9,930 nucleotides of DNA, taken from positions 1 to 9,930 of the forward strand of contig CABUTL010000029.1 of assembly GCA_902494375.1 (NCBI GenBank), in the 5' to 3' direction. Under the pieces are notes generated by a model. The model saw nothing but the letters and a program-made list of their open reading frames with translations. It made no database searches and had not been told where the DNA came from. Shown one piece after another: positions 1 to 6,494 of this stretch (position 1 is the stretch's first letter; each line of letters opens with the position of its first letter). Position numbers and translations under genes: made by a program. The stretch comes from an uncultured Collinsella sp. GTDB lineage: Bacteria; Actinomycetota; Coriobacteriia; Coriobacteriales; Coriobacteriaceae.

Positions 1-1016
1 AACAGGCCGGGCGCGATGAACAGGAAGGTGAAGTCAAGCGGCTCGGTGATACCGCAAAGCATAGCGGTAAGGGTGACCGGGATCAGCAGAGCCTTGACGC
101 GCTGCTTGCGCTCGGGTTTGGCGGTCATATAAAACGCAATGGCGACGCCAAGCGAGCCGAAGACCTTAGTCCAACCAGGGCAGGTATAGGCAGCCCAGGG
201 TGCGGCATCCTTAAGAGCAATGCTCGGATCGGCAGCCAGTTGGGGCAGGATGTTGGCCCAAGCGGCAAAGATGCCGCCGTTGACCGCCGCGTTGTCGTAA
301 TAGAACGGCGTATAGATAAAGTGATGCAGGCCTGTAGGAATCAGCACGCGCTCGAAGAAAGCAAAGACGCCCACGCCAAACGTACCGGCGGAAAGGATGA
401 ATCCCTGGAAGGCAGAGATAGCAGCCTGAACATGCGGCCACACCAGGCAGGCGATAAGAGCGACCGGAACCATAACGAAGAAACCGATCATATAGATGAA
501 CACGGAGCCCGAGAACACGCCCAACCACTCGGGGAGCTCGGTATCGAAGAACTTGTTATGCAGCATCGTGGCGATACCAGAGATAATGAGCGCGCCCATG
601 ATGCCCATATCAAGCGTTTTGATGCTTGCGATAGTGGCAAGACCAGTACCACTGCCTGCCTCGACAGAGTAGTCGACGCCAAAGACAGGGCCCCACTGCC
701 CCAAGATTGTGCTTACAAAGTAGTTGAAGGTAAGATAGATGGCCAAAGCCTCCATGCAGCAGCGAGCGTTCTGCTTGTTCGCGAGCGAGATTGGCAACGC
801 TACGCAAAACAGCAACGGCATCTGGTTAAAGAGCGTCCAACCACCCTGGAGCAGCACATTCCAGCAATCAAACCAAAGATGGCCCGCAGTGGCCATCTCG
901 CCAAAGATCGCCTCGGTGGTAAACAACGTACCTAGGCCAACGACAATTCCGGAAAATGCGAAAAGAATTGCAGGCGTGTACATTGCACCGCCGAAACGTT
1001 GTATCTTTTGCATCAT
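1..1016 (-). CDS. PTS permease EIIC, alpha-glucoside type (partial, C-terminus off window)
   Basis: This is the membrane EIIC domain of a phosphotransferase sugar transporter. It imports a sugar, probably an alpha-glucoside such as maltose, and phosphorylates it with the help of an EIIB domain. Reading leftwards from the double ATG at 1016, 338 codons are open and run past position 1. The protein starts MMQKIQRFGGAMYTPAILF, followed by FSGIVVGLG. Later it shows WGPVFGVDYS, IKTLDMG, FFERVLIPTGLHHF and, near the cut end, GITEPLDFTFLF, the conserved EIIC motif. These match the AglA/MalB alpha-glucoside EIIC family as I remember it, including the start. Several long hydrophobic segments are evident. 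The missing part should hold the last EIIC helices and perhaps a fused EIIB. A GAGAGGGGG ribosome binding site lies about 10 bases before the ATG. The gene is divergent from the dehydrogenase at 1374 and probably shares its regulator. EIIC identity is secure; the substrate is inferred from family resemblance. Confidence 0.9.
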   Translation of the reverse strand, partial: MMQKIQRFGGAMYTPAILFAFSGIVVGLGTLFTTEAIFGEMATAGHLWFDCWNVLLQGGWTLFNQMPLLFCVALPISLANKQNARCCMEALAIYLTFNYFVSTILGQWGPVFGVDYSVEAGSGTGLATIASIKTLDMGIMGALIISGIATMLHNKFFDTELPEWLGVFSGSVFIYMIGFFVMVPVALIACLVWPHVQAAISAFQGFILSAGTFGVGVFAFFERVLIPTGLHHFIYTPFYYDNAAVNGGIFAAWANILPQLAADPSIALKDAAPWAAYTCPGWTKVFGSLGVAIAFYMTAKPERKQRVKALLIPVTLTAMLCGITEPLDFTFLFIAPGL

Positions 1017-1153
1017 GACGGGGAATCCCCCTCTCTTCATTCGGAGCGACTGCGGTTTTGGCTTCACTCGAGACCGCAGACGCGCCGTTTGCGTGTACCT
1101 CGTGCAATTGGACGGGTGGGCCCGTGTCCCCGGCTTCTTGCGCTTCTATTTTT

Positions 1154-1182
1154 ATCATATCACTTATCTAGACAAGTTGATA
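1154..1182 (-). promoter_or_regulatory. Possible PTS promoter
   Basis: On the minus strand a TATGAT box (1159-1154) is one base from the TATAAT consensus, but the box 17 bases upstream, TATCAA (1182-1177), is a poor -35. An alternative reading uses TTGTCT (1175-1170) as -35 with AAAATA 17 bases downstream. Both place the CTTGTCTAGA operator inside the promoter. The exact start of transcription cannot be decided by eye. Confidence 0.35.
1162..1177. promoter_or_regulatory. Operator 1, near-perfect 16-bp palindrome for a GntR/HutC repressor
   Basis: ACTTATCTAGACAAGT is a palindrome with one mismatched pair around a TCTAGA core. Its minus-strand reading is CTTGTCTAGATAAG, sharing CTTGTCTA with the copies at 1294 and 1308. 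GntR regulators of the HutC/TreR group are known to bind sites of the GT-N-TA-N-AC kind, and GTCTAGAT here is close to that. It lies in the likely PTS promoter, so repression of the PTS gene by the nearby regulator (2465-3220) is the natural inference. Confidence 0.6.
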
Positions 1183-1293
1183 CGGTTTCTATGTTCGGTC
1201 AGCGGTCGATTATTGGCCGTAAACGGTATAAGTCCAGTATTTTGCCTGCTAAATCTAACATAGCTTATGGCCGCAAATTATATTTCTTTTCAA

Positions 1294-1303
1294 CTTGTCT
1301 AGA
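1294..1303 (+). promoter_or_regulatory. Operator 2, CTTGTCTAGA copy
   Basis: This exact CTTGTCTAGA copy has the same TCTAGA core as operator 1, but its right arm is degenerate, so it may be a half-site. It sits immediately upstream of the -35 box of the dehydrogenase promoter and 14 bases before the start of operator 3, a spacing that would allow cooperative binding. Confidence 0.45.
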
Positions 1304-1307
1304 TGTG

Positions 1308-1330
1308 CTTGTCTATACCTGTAGACATGC
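1308..1330 (+). promoter_or_regulatory. Operator 3, CTTGTCTATAC copy with inverted TAGACA
   Basis: CTTGTCTATAC contains GTCTATAC, an exact match to the GT-N-TA-N-AC pattern known for HutC-type GntR regulators. TGTCTA (1310-1315) also faces TAGACA (1322-1327) as an inverted repeat with a 6-base gap. The copy overlaps the -35 box and spacer of the dehydrogenase promoter, so a bound protein would block RNA polymerase. Confidence 0.55.
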
Positions 1331-1337
1331 CTATACT
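1309..1337 (+). promoter_or_regulatory. Promoter of the zinc-dependent dehydrogenase
   Basis: TTGTCT (1309-1314) and TATACT (1332-1337) are separated by exactly 17 bases, which fits a sigma-70-type promoter. Transcription would start near 1344 and leave a leader of about 30 bases before the AAGGAG ribosome binding site (1363-1368) and the ATG at 1374. Confidence 0.65.
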
Positions 1338-1373
1338 TCATTACAATATTCACCGCCACGTTAAGGAGTCACC

Positions 1374-2399
1374 ATGAAAAGCGCGGTCTTCTATGGAAAG
1401 CACGACCTCAGAGTCGAGGAATCGGCAAAGCCGGCCGTGGGCAAGCGCGACGTTCTGATCAACGTCAAAGCTTGCGGCGTCTGCGGCACCGACGTGCATA
1501 TCTATGAAGGCGACAAGGGTGCAGCCGACGTTACCCCGCCCACGATCCTTGGTCATGAGTTTGCGGGCGTTGTCGAGGCCGTGGGCAGCGACGTCGCTGG
1601 CTTTAAACCGGGCGATCGCGTGTGCATCGACCCAAACCATCCCTGCGGCTGCTGCGAACCCTGCCGCGACGGAATCAACCACTACTGCGAGCATATGACC
1701 GGTTACGGCACCACCGTTAACGGCGGCTTTGCCGAGTACTGCTCCGTCGATATGCAGCAAGTCTACAAGTTGGGCGATCACACCAGCTTTGAGCAGGGTG
1801 CTATGACCGAGCCCGTCGCCTGCTGCCTGCACGGCATCGATATGTGCAACATCAAGCCCGGCAGCACAGTTGTCGTTATCGGCGGCGGCATGATCGGTCT
1901 GCTCATGATGCAGCTTGCTAAAAACGCCGGCGCCACCAAGGTTGTCTTGCTCGAGCCTGTCGAAGGCAAGCGCGAGGTTGCGCTCAAACTCGGCGCCGAC
2001 CTGGCCATTGATTCCATCCACGAGGACGTCCCGGCCCGCCTGAAGCAGGAGGGCGTCGGCAACGTCGATGTCGTTATCGAGTGTGTTGGCAAGCCCGTCA
2101 CCATCGAGCAGGCCATCCAGATCGCCGGCCACAAGGCTACGGTCATGATGTTCGGCCTCACCAAGCCCGATGAGACAATCACTGTCAAGCCCTTCGAGGT
2201 CTTCCAGAAGGAGCTTGTGCTTACCTCGTCCTACATCAACCCTTATACGCAGCGTCGCGCGCTCGAGCTCATCGACTCTGGCAGGCTCGACGTATCCTCG
2301 ATGGTCGCCAAGGTGGCTTCCCTCGACGAACTCGGCGCCATCCTGTCAGACCCAGCTCTGCGTGCCATGGGTAAATATATAATCGACCCCAGCAAGTAA
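1374..2399 (+). CDS. Zinc-dependent medium-chain dehydrogenase, sorbitol/threonine dehydrogenase type
   Basis: This 341-residue protein is a medium-chain (MDR) NAD(P)-dependent dehydrogenase that should oxidise a polyol or other secondary alcohol in the cytoplasm. The catalytic zinc site is intact: C37 in ACGVCGTDVHIY, H61-E62 in ILGHEFAG, and E146 in TEPVACCLHG. The structural zinc site has C91, C94, C97 and C105. The Rossmann motif is GGGMIG at 170-175, and an acidic residue (E194) at the end of the second strand suggests NAD rather than NADP. The length is typical of sorbitol, threonine and butanediol dehydrogenases. AAGGAG lies 5 bases before the ATG. The divergent alpha-glucoside PTS and the downstream TreR-like regulator suggest that the substrate comes from a PTS-imported sugar or sugar-alcohol glycoside. 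The exact substrate cannot be read from the sequence. Confidence 0.9.
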   Translation: MKSAVFYGKHDLRVEESAKPAVGKRDVLINVKACGVCGTDVHIYEGDKGAADVTPPTILGHEFAGVVEAVGSDVAGFKPGDRVCIDPNHPCGCCEPCRDGINHYCEHMTGYGTTVNGGFAEYCSVDMQQVYKLGDHTSFEQGAMTEPVACCLHGIDMCNIKPGSTVVVIGGGMIGLLMMQLAKNAGATKVVLLEPVEGKREVALKLGADLAIDSIHEDVPARLKQEGVGNVDVVIECVGKPVTIEQAIQIAGHKATVMMFGLTKPDETITVKPFEVFQKELVLTSSYINPYTQRRALELIDSGRLDVSSMVAKVASLDELGAILSDPALRAMGKYIIDPSK

Positions 2400-2412
2400 A
2401 TCGATCGACACC

Positions 2413-2444
2413 TGCGCGAGCAGTCCTCATCCACCGCTCGCGCA
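2413..2444 (+). repeat. 9-bp hairpin between dehydrogenase and regulator
   Basis: TGCGCGAGC (2413-2421) pairs perfectly with GCTCGCGCA (2436-2444) across a 14-base loop. There is no following T run, so it is not a standard intrinsic terminator. It could stabilise the dehydrogenase message or lower readthrough into the regulator. The ribosome binding site of the regulator begins only 10 bases downstream. Confidence 0.5.
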
Positions 2445-2464
2445 CTCAGCTCTAGGAGACCGTC

Positions 2465-3220
2465 ATGGCGCGAGCCATCTTCCAAACCATTTATGACAAC
2501 GTGAAGCAGTCGATTGACGACGGCACATACGCCTATCTAAGCTATCTGCCTTCGGAGACTGAACTCACGCAGCTGTTTGGCTGTTCGCGCATGACGGTCC
2601 GTCGCGCCATCTCGATGCTTGCGGCAGATGGATACGTGCTCCCCCAGCAAGGCAAAGGCATGCGCGTCATTCGCAACATCAGTGACGAGACGAGTCGTGG
2701 TGGCGGCGGACTCGAGACCTTTAAGGAAATCGCAGCCAGCCGAGGCTTTGAGCTCAAAACGGCTACCACTGTCTTTGAGCTCCTCGTCTGTAGCAAGGCA
2801 CTCTCCAGGATTACCGGGTTTCCCGAAGGCTGCGAGCTCACGCGCGCCAAACGCATCCGTTATGCAAACGGACATGCCGTGTGCTCCGACGACTCCTATT
2901 ACCTAAGCTCACAGGTACCGGGACTGACACCCGAGATTGTCAACGATTCGATTTATCGTTACCTCGAAGAAGATCTTGGCATTAAGATTGCCACGGGCAA
3001 ACGCGATGTAACGATTGAGCATCCCACGCCCGAAGATGCGCGTGTGCTCGATCTCGACGACTTTAACGCACTCGCCGTTATACGCGGACAGACCTACAAC
3101 GCCGACGGCATCCTTATGGAATACACCGAGACAAAGCAGGTTCCTAGCTTCTTTTTACTCCACGAAACGGTCACCCGCCGCAATAACGGCAGCGAGACCC
3201 ATCAGAGCAGTATGAGCTAA
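2465..3220 (+). CDS. GntR-family (HutC/TreR-type) transcriptional repressor
   Basis: This 251-residue cytoplasmic regulator has an N-terminal winged helix-turn-helix at about 1-70, with the GntR signature LPSETELTQLFGCSRMTVRRAISML (wing ending GYVLPQQGKGMRV), and a C-terminal UTRA ligand-binding domain at about 95-235. This is the architecture of TreR and other sugar-phosphate-responsive HutC-type repressors. The ATG follows AGGAG (2454-2458) by 6 bases. It lies 65 bases after the dehydrogenase, on the same strand, and is probably co-transcribed with it. The palindromic CTTGTCTA motifs in 1162-1330 are its most likely targets, which would also mean autoregulation. The effector is probably a phosphorylated sugar made by the neighbouring PTS; this is inference. 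A strong terminator follows. Confidence 0.88.
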   Translation: MARAIFQTIYDNVKQSIDDGTYAYLSYLPSETELTQLFGCSRMTVRRAISMLAADGYVLPQQGKGMRVIRNISDETSRGGGGLETFKEIAASRGFELKTATTVFELLVCSKALSRITGFPEGCELTRAKRIRYANGHAVCSDDSYYLSSQVPGLTPEIVNDSIYRYLEEDLGIKIATGKRDVTIEHPTPEDARVLDLDDFNALAVIRGQTYNADGILMEYTETKQVPSFFLLHETVTRRNNGSETHQSSMS

Positions 3221-3229
3221 CTGTCTATT

Positions 3230-3301
3230 AGTTGCGGTGAAATAGTTCCTAGAATGGCCAGCTTAAGGGCAAAACGGGAACTATTCCACCGCAACTTTTT
3301 T
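3230..3301 (+). terminator. Large intrinsic terminator after the GntR gene
   Basis: The arms at 3230-3249 and 3277-3296 are 20 bases each and pair with a single A/C mismatch. The loop is 27 bases and a run of six T follows (3296-3301). It ends the dehydrogenase-regulator transcript. The arms and loop are longer than usual for a terminator, so it may also be a mobile or dispersed repeat adopted as a terminator. Confidence 0.8.
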
Positions 3302-3332
3302 GGCCGGCGGGGCAATACCTGTCCCACCGGCC
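3302..3332. repeat. Second GC-rich hairpin between converging genes
   Basis: GGCCGGCGGG (3302-3311) pairs with CCCACCGGCC (3323-3332) with one mismatch and an 11-base loop. It begins directly after the T run of the previous hairpin and lies 20 bases past the stop codon of the minus-strand ferredoxin gene. On that strand no T run follows, so its role as a terminator for the ferredoxin gene is uncertain. Confidence 0.6.
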
Positions 3333-3351
3333 ATCATGTACGCTCTTTTAT

Positions 3352-4605
3352 CTACTCCGCGAGCTTTTCTACCTGATCGAGCATCTTGTCAAGCTTGGCC
3401 TTTGCCTCAGCCTTAACCTTCTCAGCTTCTTCGTGAGCCTTCGCCTTCTGGGCGGCCTTTTCCTCGGCCTCGGGATCGACGACGACCAGGTTGGATGCAT
3501 CGTGCTCGACCAGCTTGAGCGCATGCTCGGGACACACTTTGACGCAGGCTCCGCAACCTAGGCAATACGTGGACTCCAGCGCAAAGCGACCGCTTCCCAC
3601 CAAATCGCAGGCAAACGTGGGGCACACGTTGACGCACTCGCCGCACGACGTGCACTTGTCAAAATCGCACTCCGGCGTGCTCACCTGCATGTTCTGGGCA
3701 AGCTCGGGGTGGTTTTGCAGTGTCGAGAGCACCAGCTGCCGCCCGTGCGTGAGCGAACGGCGACGCTTGGTCGTCGTGGTGCCGCACATGGTGTTGAGCG
3801 TGCGCTCCAGCTGGGTAATCTGATGGCGATGGGCCTTGAGCTTCTGCGTCACCGAGGCCAGCGCCGCCGTCGCCGGATTGAGCTTGGTCACCGTCAGGCC
3901 CGTGGTGCGGGCAATTTTTTCCATGTACTCCTTGCGCTCGTACTCGCGGCGCTTATGGCATTTGAGGCTCTTGGGGTCGACCTCCAAGCCCATACCCGTG
4001 CCGGACCACTCCTCGGCCTTCGCAATCGCCTCGCCCAGAATGTCCTCGCCGCCGGTGTTGCGGCATTTATCGCACACGCCCAACGGCAGGTACACACTCA
4101 CGTTGGGATAGTCGGCCAGTACCGAGAACCAGGTCTCTGCCGTAATATCGCCCACGCAGGCAACGACGACCTCGTTTTCACGCGGCATGCGTTTGAGGGC
4201 ACGCGTGCAGGTGACGTAGGCGGTCTCGTGGCTCGTAGCAGCAGAGACGATATCGTCATACAGGTTTTTAGGCGCCAGGCGCGGCGAGATGATCGCCTCG
4301 GTCGGGCAGGCAGCGGCGCACAGACCGCACTTGCGGCAGGAGTCGAGGATCTCGATGGCGTCTTCCTCGACCTCAATAGCGTTGACCGGGCACACGTCCA
4401 TGCACGCGGTGCAGCCGCTCTTTTCGTTTTTGCAGGTCAGGCACGGAATGGTGTTGCCGCGCGGACGCTCCTTGTAGTCAGCAGGATTCCACTGCGGCGC
4501 CGACGGATCGAGCGCATCGGTCACACCGCCAAGCGGGTTTTTAAGAAAGTCGAAACCCTTGCTGATCTCGATAATGTCATCAAACAGATCGTGTTCCTGC
4601 GCCAT
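3352..4605 (-). CDS. Multi-cluster 4Fe-4S ferredoxin-type protein
   Basis: This 417-residue redox protein is likely to carry four 4Fe-4S clusters. The first ferredoxin pair has C55, C58, C65, C68 and C72 followed by C90, C93, C96, C100 and P101. The second has C318, C321, C324, C328 and P329 followed by C348, C351, C354, C358 and P359. Between them (about 125-300) lies a domain with C133 (VTCTRAL), C150 (VVACVGDI), C178/C181 (GVCDKCRN) and C216. The C-terminal 40 residues are rich in Lys, Glu and Ala and look like a coiled coil. No signal peptide or membrane segment is seen, so it is probably cytoplasmic. I chose the ATG at 4605 because AGGGAGGGG lies 6 bases upstream; an earlier in-frame ATG at 4635 lacks such a site. 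It probably shuttles electrons between larger redox enzymes, but no partner enzyme is in the window. A similar CTR...CxG...CxxC core occurs, from memory, in other poorly characterised ferredoxin proteins. The role is unknown. Confidence 0.8.
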   Translation of the reverse strand: MAQEHDLFDDIIEISKGFDFLKNPLGGVTDALDPSAPQWNPADYKERPRGNTIPCLTCKNEKSGCTACMDVCPVNAIEVEEDAIEILDSCRKCGLCAAACPTEAIISPRLAPKNLYDDIVSAATSHETAYVTCTRALKRMPRENEVVVACVGDITAETWFSVLADYPNVSVYLPLGVCDKCRNTGGEDILGEAIAKAEEWSGTGMGLEVDPKSLKCHKRREYERKEYMEKIARTTGLTVTKLNPATAALASVTQKLKAHRHQITQLERTLNTMCGTTTTKRRRSLTHGRQLVLSTLQNHPELAQNMQVSTPECDFDKCTSCGECVNVCPTFACDLVGSGRFALESTYCLGCGACVKVCPEHALKLVEHDASNLVVVDPEAEEKAAQKAKAHEEAEKVKAEAKAKLDKMLDQVEKLAE

Positions 4606-4756
4606 GCGCGGCCCCTCCCTGAGCAGTGCAAACAAGCAAGAGATAATGATACGCTATCGGCCCACGCCTCGGGCAAATTACACGCGGAGCATCTTTGCGG
4701 CAAATAGCCCATGGCCTATCGCCGCCTCGATTGCACAAGGTCAATCAAGTGCCAAG

Positions 4757-5263
4757 CTATGCCTCGCACATGAGCTGCACGAGTTTTTGTTTGGTCACCT
4801 TGGCCTGCTCGTTGGCCATATTGCGCTCGTTTCTAAAGACCGCATTTGCAACACCCTGCAAATCGGCATCGGAAATCTCGCTGCACGGACCGTCCATCGA
4901 AGCCGCCGTGGGGCATACGCACAACGGCAACTCGGCATAAAACGCAACGGCCTTGGCGATATCGAGCATCTTGCCGCCGCCAATACCCACTACCATGTCG
5001 CAATACTCGGCCTGGGCTTCCTTAGCCATTTCGACAACGGCCTCTTCCGTACACGGACCGTCATAAATCTTAAAGAAAGGCTCGCTTAGATCTTCGTCCA
5101 GAAATCCATCGACGATCTGCCTGCACAGCCGATCCTCGGTGCCTTGGTCAAACAAGACATAGGCAGCGCAGCCCAACCATGACAAATACCTGCCTTGACG
5201 CGACAGTTCGCCCGGCCCCTGAACATACCGGCCGGGACCGCCGTAAACCATAGGAAGCGCCAT
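4757..5263 (-). CDS. Truncated GldA-like protein (NAD-binding half only)
   Basis: This 168-residue protein matches the first third of glycerol dehydrogenase. GGPGRYVQGPGEL at 8-20 parallels the GldA start, and VVGIGGGKMLDIAKAVAFY at 91-109 is the nucleotide-binding loop. CPTAASMDGPCS at 117-128 aligns with CPTIASTDAPCS of the complete GldA at 5378-6478. After residue 128 the sequence jumps to about 40 residues (from EISDADLQGVANAV) that may correspond to the extreme C-terminal helices of GldA. The middle and the whole metal-binding domain are missing, including the Asp and two His ligands. It therefore cannot be an active glycerol dehydrogenase of the known kind. The reading frame is clean, and AAGGGCGG lies upstream of the ATG, so it may be expressed; alternatively it is an in-frame decayed paralogue. 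Identity to the neighbour is only moderate (about 40% by eye), so it is not a recent duplicate. Confidence 0.6.
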   Translation of the reverse strand: MALPMVYGGPGRYVQGPGELSRQGRYLSWLGCAAYVLFDQGTEDRLCRQIVDGFLDEDLSEPFFKIYDGPCTEEAVVEMAKEAQAEYCDMVVGIGGGKMLDIAKAVAFYAELPLCVCPTAASMDGPCSEISDADLQGVANAVFRNERNMANEQAKVTKQKLVQLMCEA

Positions 5264-5293
5264 ACGAGAATCCGCCCTTCATCAAACAACGAT

Positions 5294-5324
5294 TGGTGCA
5301 AAGTAACCTTGCCCCTTTGCACCA
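5294..5324. repeat. Perfect 10-bp inverted repeat upstream of the truncated gldA-like gene
   Basis: TGGTGCAAAG (5294-5303) pairs with CTTTGCACCA (5315-5324) across 11 bases. It lies 30 bases before the start of the truncated gldA-like gene. It could be an operator or a leader hairpin. Part of it can pair alternatively with the adjacent terminator. Confidence 0.55.
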
Positions 5325-5328
5325 TAGC

Positions 5329-5365
5329 AAAAAAGGGGCAAAGCCATCTGCTGGCTTTGCCCCTT
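5329..5365 (-). terminator. Intrinsic terminator of gldA
   Basis: On the minus strand a perfect 14-base stem with a 5-base loop (arms 5352-5365 and 5333-5346) runs into T residues; six T in a row correspond to 5334-5329. It lies 12 bases past the stop codon of gldA. This is a textbook rho-independent terminator and separates gldA from the truncated gldA-like gene. Confidence 0.88.
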
Positions 5366-5377
5366 CCTTAGCTTGAT

Positions 5378-6478
5378 TTACTCATCCATGAGATAGTAGT
5401 GGCCCAGCGCGTCGGCGCCCAGGATGGCGTTTGCGACCATCTCGGGCGTCACCTCAAACGGCATGTTGCACATGGTGTCATCGGGCGCGCAGGCGGCCTC
5501 GGCAACAATCATGGCCTTCTCGCGCGTAACCTCGGCAACGCCCAGCTCCTTGAGCGTAACAGGCAGGCCCAGCTCAATGCAGAAGCCCAAAACTTCCTCG
5601 AGTTTCTCAGTCGGGGCATCCTCGAGTACCAGCTGGACGATGGTGCCAAAGGCGACCTTCTCGCCGTGATACATGCCGTGGCACTCGGGCAGCATCGTCA
5701 GGCCATTGTGGATGGCATGAGCAGCAGCAAGGCCCGAGCTCTCAAAGCCAATGCCCGAAAGCAGCGTATTGGCCTCGATGATGTGCTCGACGGCAGGCGT
5801 GAGCGCACCCTTCTCCAGCGCGACCTTGGCCTTGACGCCATCGGCCATAAGCGTCTCGTAGCAGAGCTTGGCAAGCGCCAGACCAGCCATGCCCCCCTTG
5901 CCGCCAGCGCAAGTGCCGCCGTCGGCATCGTGCGTCGCCTGAGCCTCGAAATAGGTTGCGAGCGCATCGCCCATACCGGAAACCGTCAGGCGCACCGGGC
6001 TCGCCGCGATAACCGTCGTATCCATAAGGACAATATTGGGGTTTGCCTTAAGGAAGAGATATTTATCGAACTGGCCGTCATCGGTGTAGAGCACCGAAAG
6101 TGCCGAGCACGGTGCATCGGTCGAGGCAATGGTGGGGCAAATGATGACCGGGGACTCCAGGTAGTAGGCGACGGCCTTCGCGGTGTCGAGGATCTTGCCG
6201 CCACCGACGCCGACGATGATGTCGCAACCGTTGTCGCGAGCGAGCGCAACCAGGCGATCGACCTCGCCCTTGGAGCACTCGCCGTTAAAGTCCTCAAACA
6301 GCAGCTCGGCCTTAGCCTCGGCAAAGCCGCCCTCGATCTTGGCACCGACGCGCTTCTTGCCCGAAGGCGTCACGATGACGAGGGCCTTAGCGCCGAGCGG
6401 CTCGACATAGGAGCCGAGCTTGGCGAGCTCGTCCGGACCCTGGATGTACTTGCTGGGGCTATTGAAAATTGCAGCCAT
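5378..6478 (-). CDS. gldA: Glycerol dehydrogenase, NAD-dependent
   Basis: This 366-residue cytoplasmic enzyme of the iron-containing alcohol dehydrogenase superfamily oxidises glycerol to dihydroxyacetone with NAD, or runs in reverse. The start FNSPSKYIQGPDEL and the loop GVGGGKILDTAKA (90-102) bind the nucleotide. CPTIASTDAPCSALSVLYT (114-132) is the family signature. The metal ligands are present: D171 in GMGDALATYFEA, H254 in GLAAAHAIHNGL and H271 in MYHGEKVAFG. Length and motifs match E. coli GldA closely. It follows the alcohol dehydrogenase gene by 83 bases, but a terminator lies between, so it needs readthrough or its own promoter. The ribosome binding site is weak (AGAGAATGGGATAG before the ATG). 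With the alcohol dehydrogenase it could form a redox pair for glycerol or dihydroxyacetone use; no dihydroxyacetone kinase is in view. Related polyols are possible substrates. Confidence 0.93.
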   Translation of the reverse strand: MAAIFNSPSKYIQGPDELAKLGSYVEPLGAKALVIVTPSGKKRVGAKIEGGFAEAKAELLFEDFNGECSKGEVDRLVALARDNGCDIIVGVGGGKILDTAKAVAYYLESPVIICPTIASTDAPCSALSVLYTDDGQFDKYLFLKANPNIVLMDTTVIAASPVRLTVSGMGDALATYFEAQATHDADGGTCAGGKGGMAGLALAKLCYETLMADGVKAKVALEKGALTPAVEHIIEANTLLSGIGFESSGLAAAHAIHNGLTMLPECHGMYHGEKVAFGTIVQLVLEDAPTEKLEEVLGFCIELGLPVTLKELGVAEVTREKAMIVAEAACAPDDTMCNMPFEVTPEMVANAILGADALGHYYLMDE

Positions 6479-6494
6479 AACTATCCCATTCTCT

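Larger units (their letters stand above)
1017..1373. promoter_or_regulatory. Divergent regulatory region between PTS gene and dehydrogenase
   Basis: This 357-base gap holds no convincing gene. Its PTS-side part (about 1017-1140) is GC-rich and would form a leader of roughly 130 bases for the PTS transcript, with an inverted repeat CTGCGGT/ACCGCAG at 1050-1056 and 1073-1079. The middle and right part (about 1145-1350) is AT-rich and holds the operator copies and both likely promoters, which are listed separately. Nothing recognisable is seen between about 1190 and 1290 beyond AT richness. Confidence 0.7.

Noticed and set aside
240..935. Long plus-strand open frame opposite the PTS gene
   Set aside because: It is antisense to a clearly recognisable EIIC protein, and its translation shows no domain. 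GC-rich codon bias creates such shadows.
3709..4707. 332-codon plus-strand open frame opposite the ferredoxin gene
   Set aside because: It opposes 18 ordered cluster cysteines on the minus strand and has no recognisable domain.
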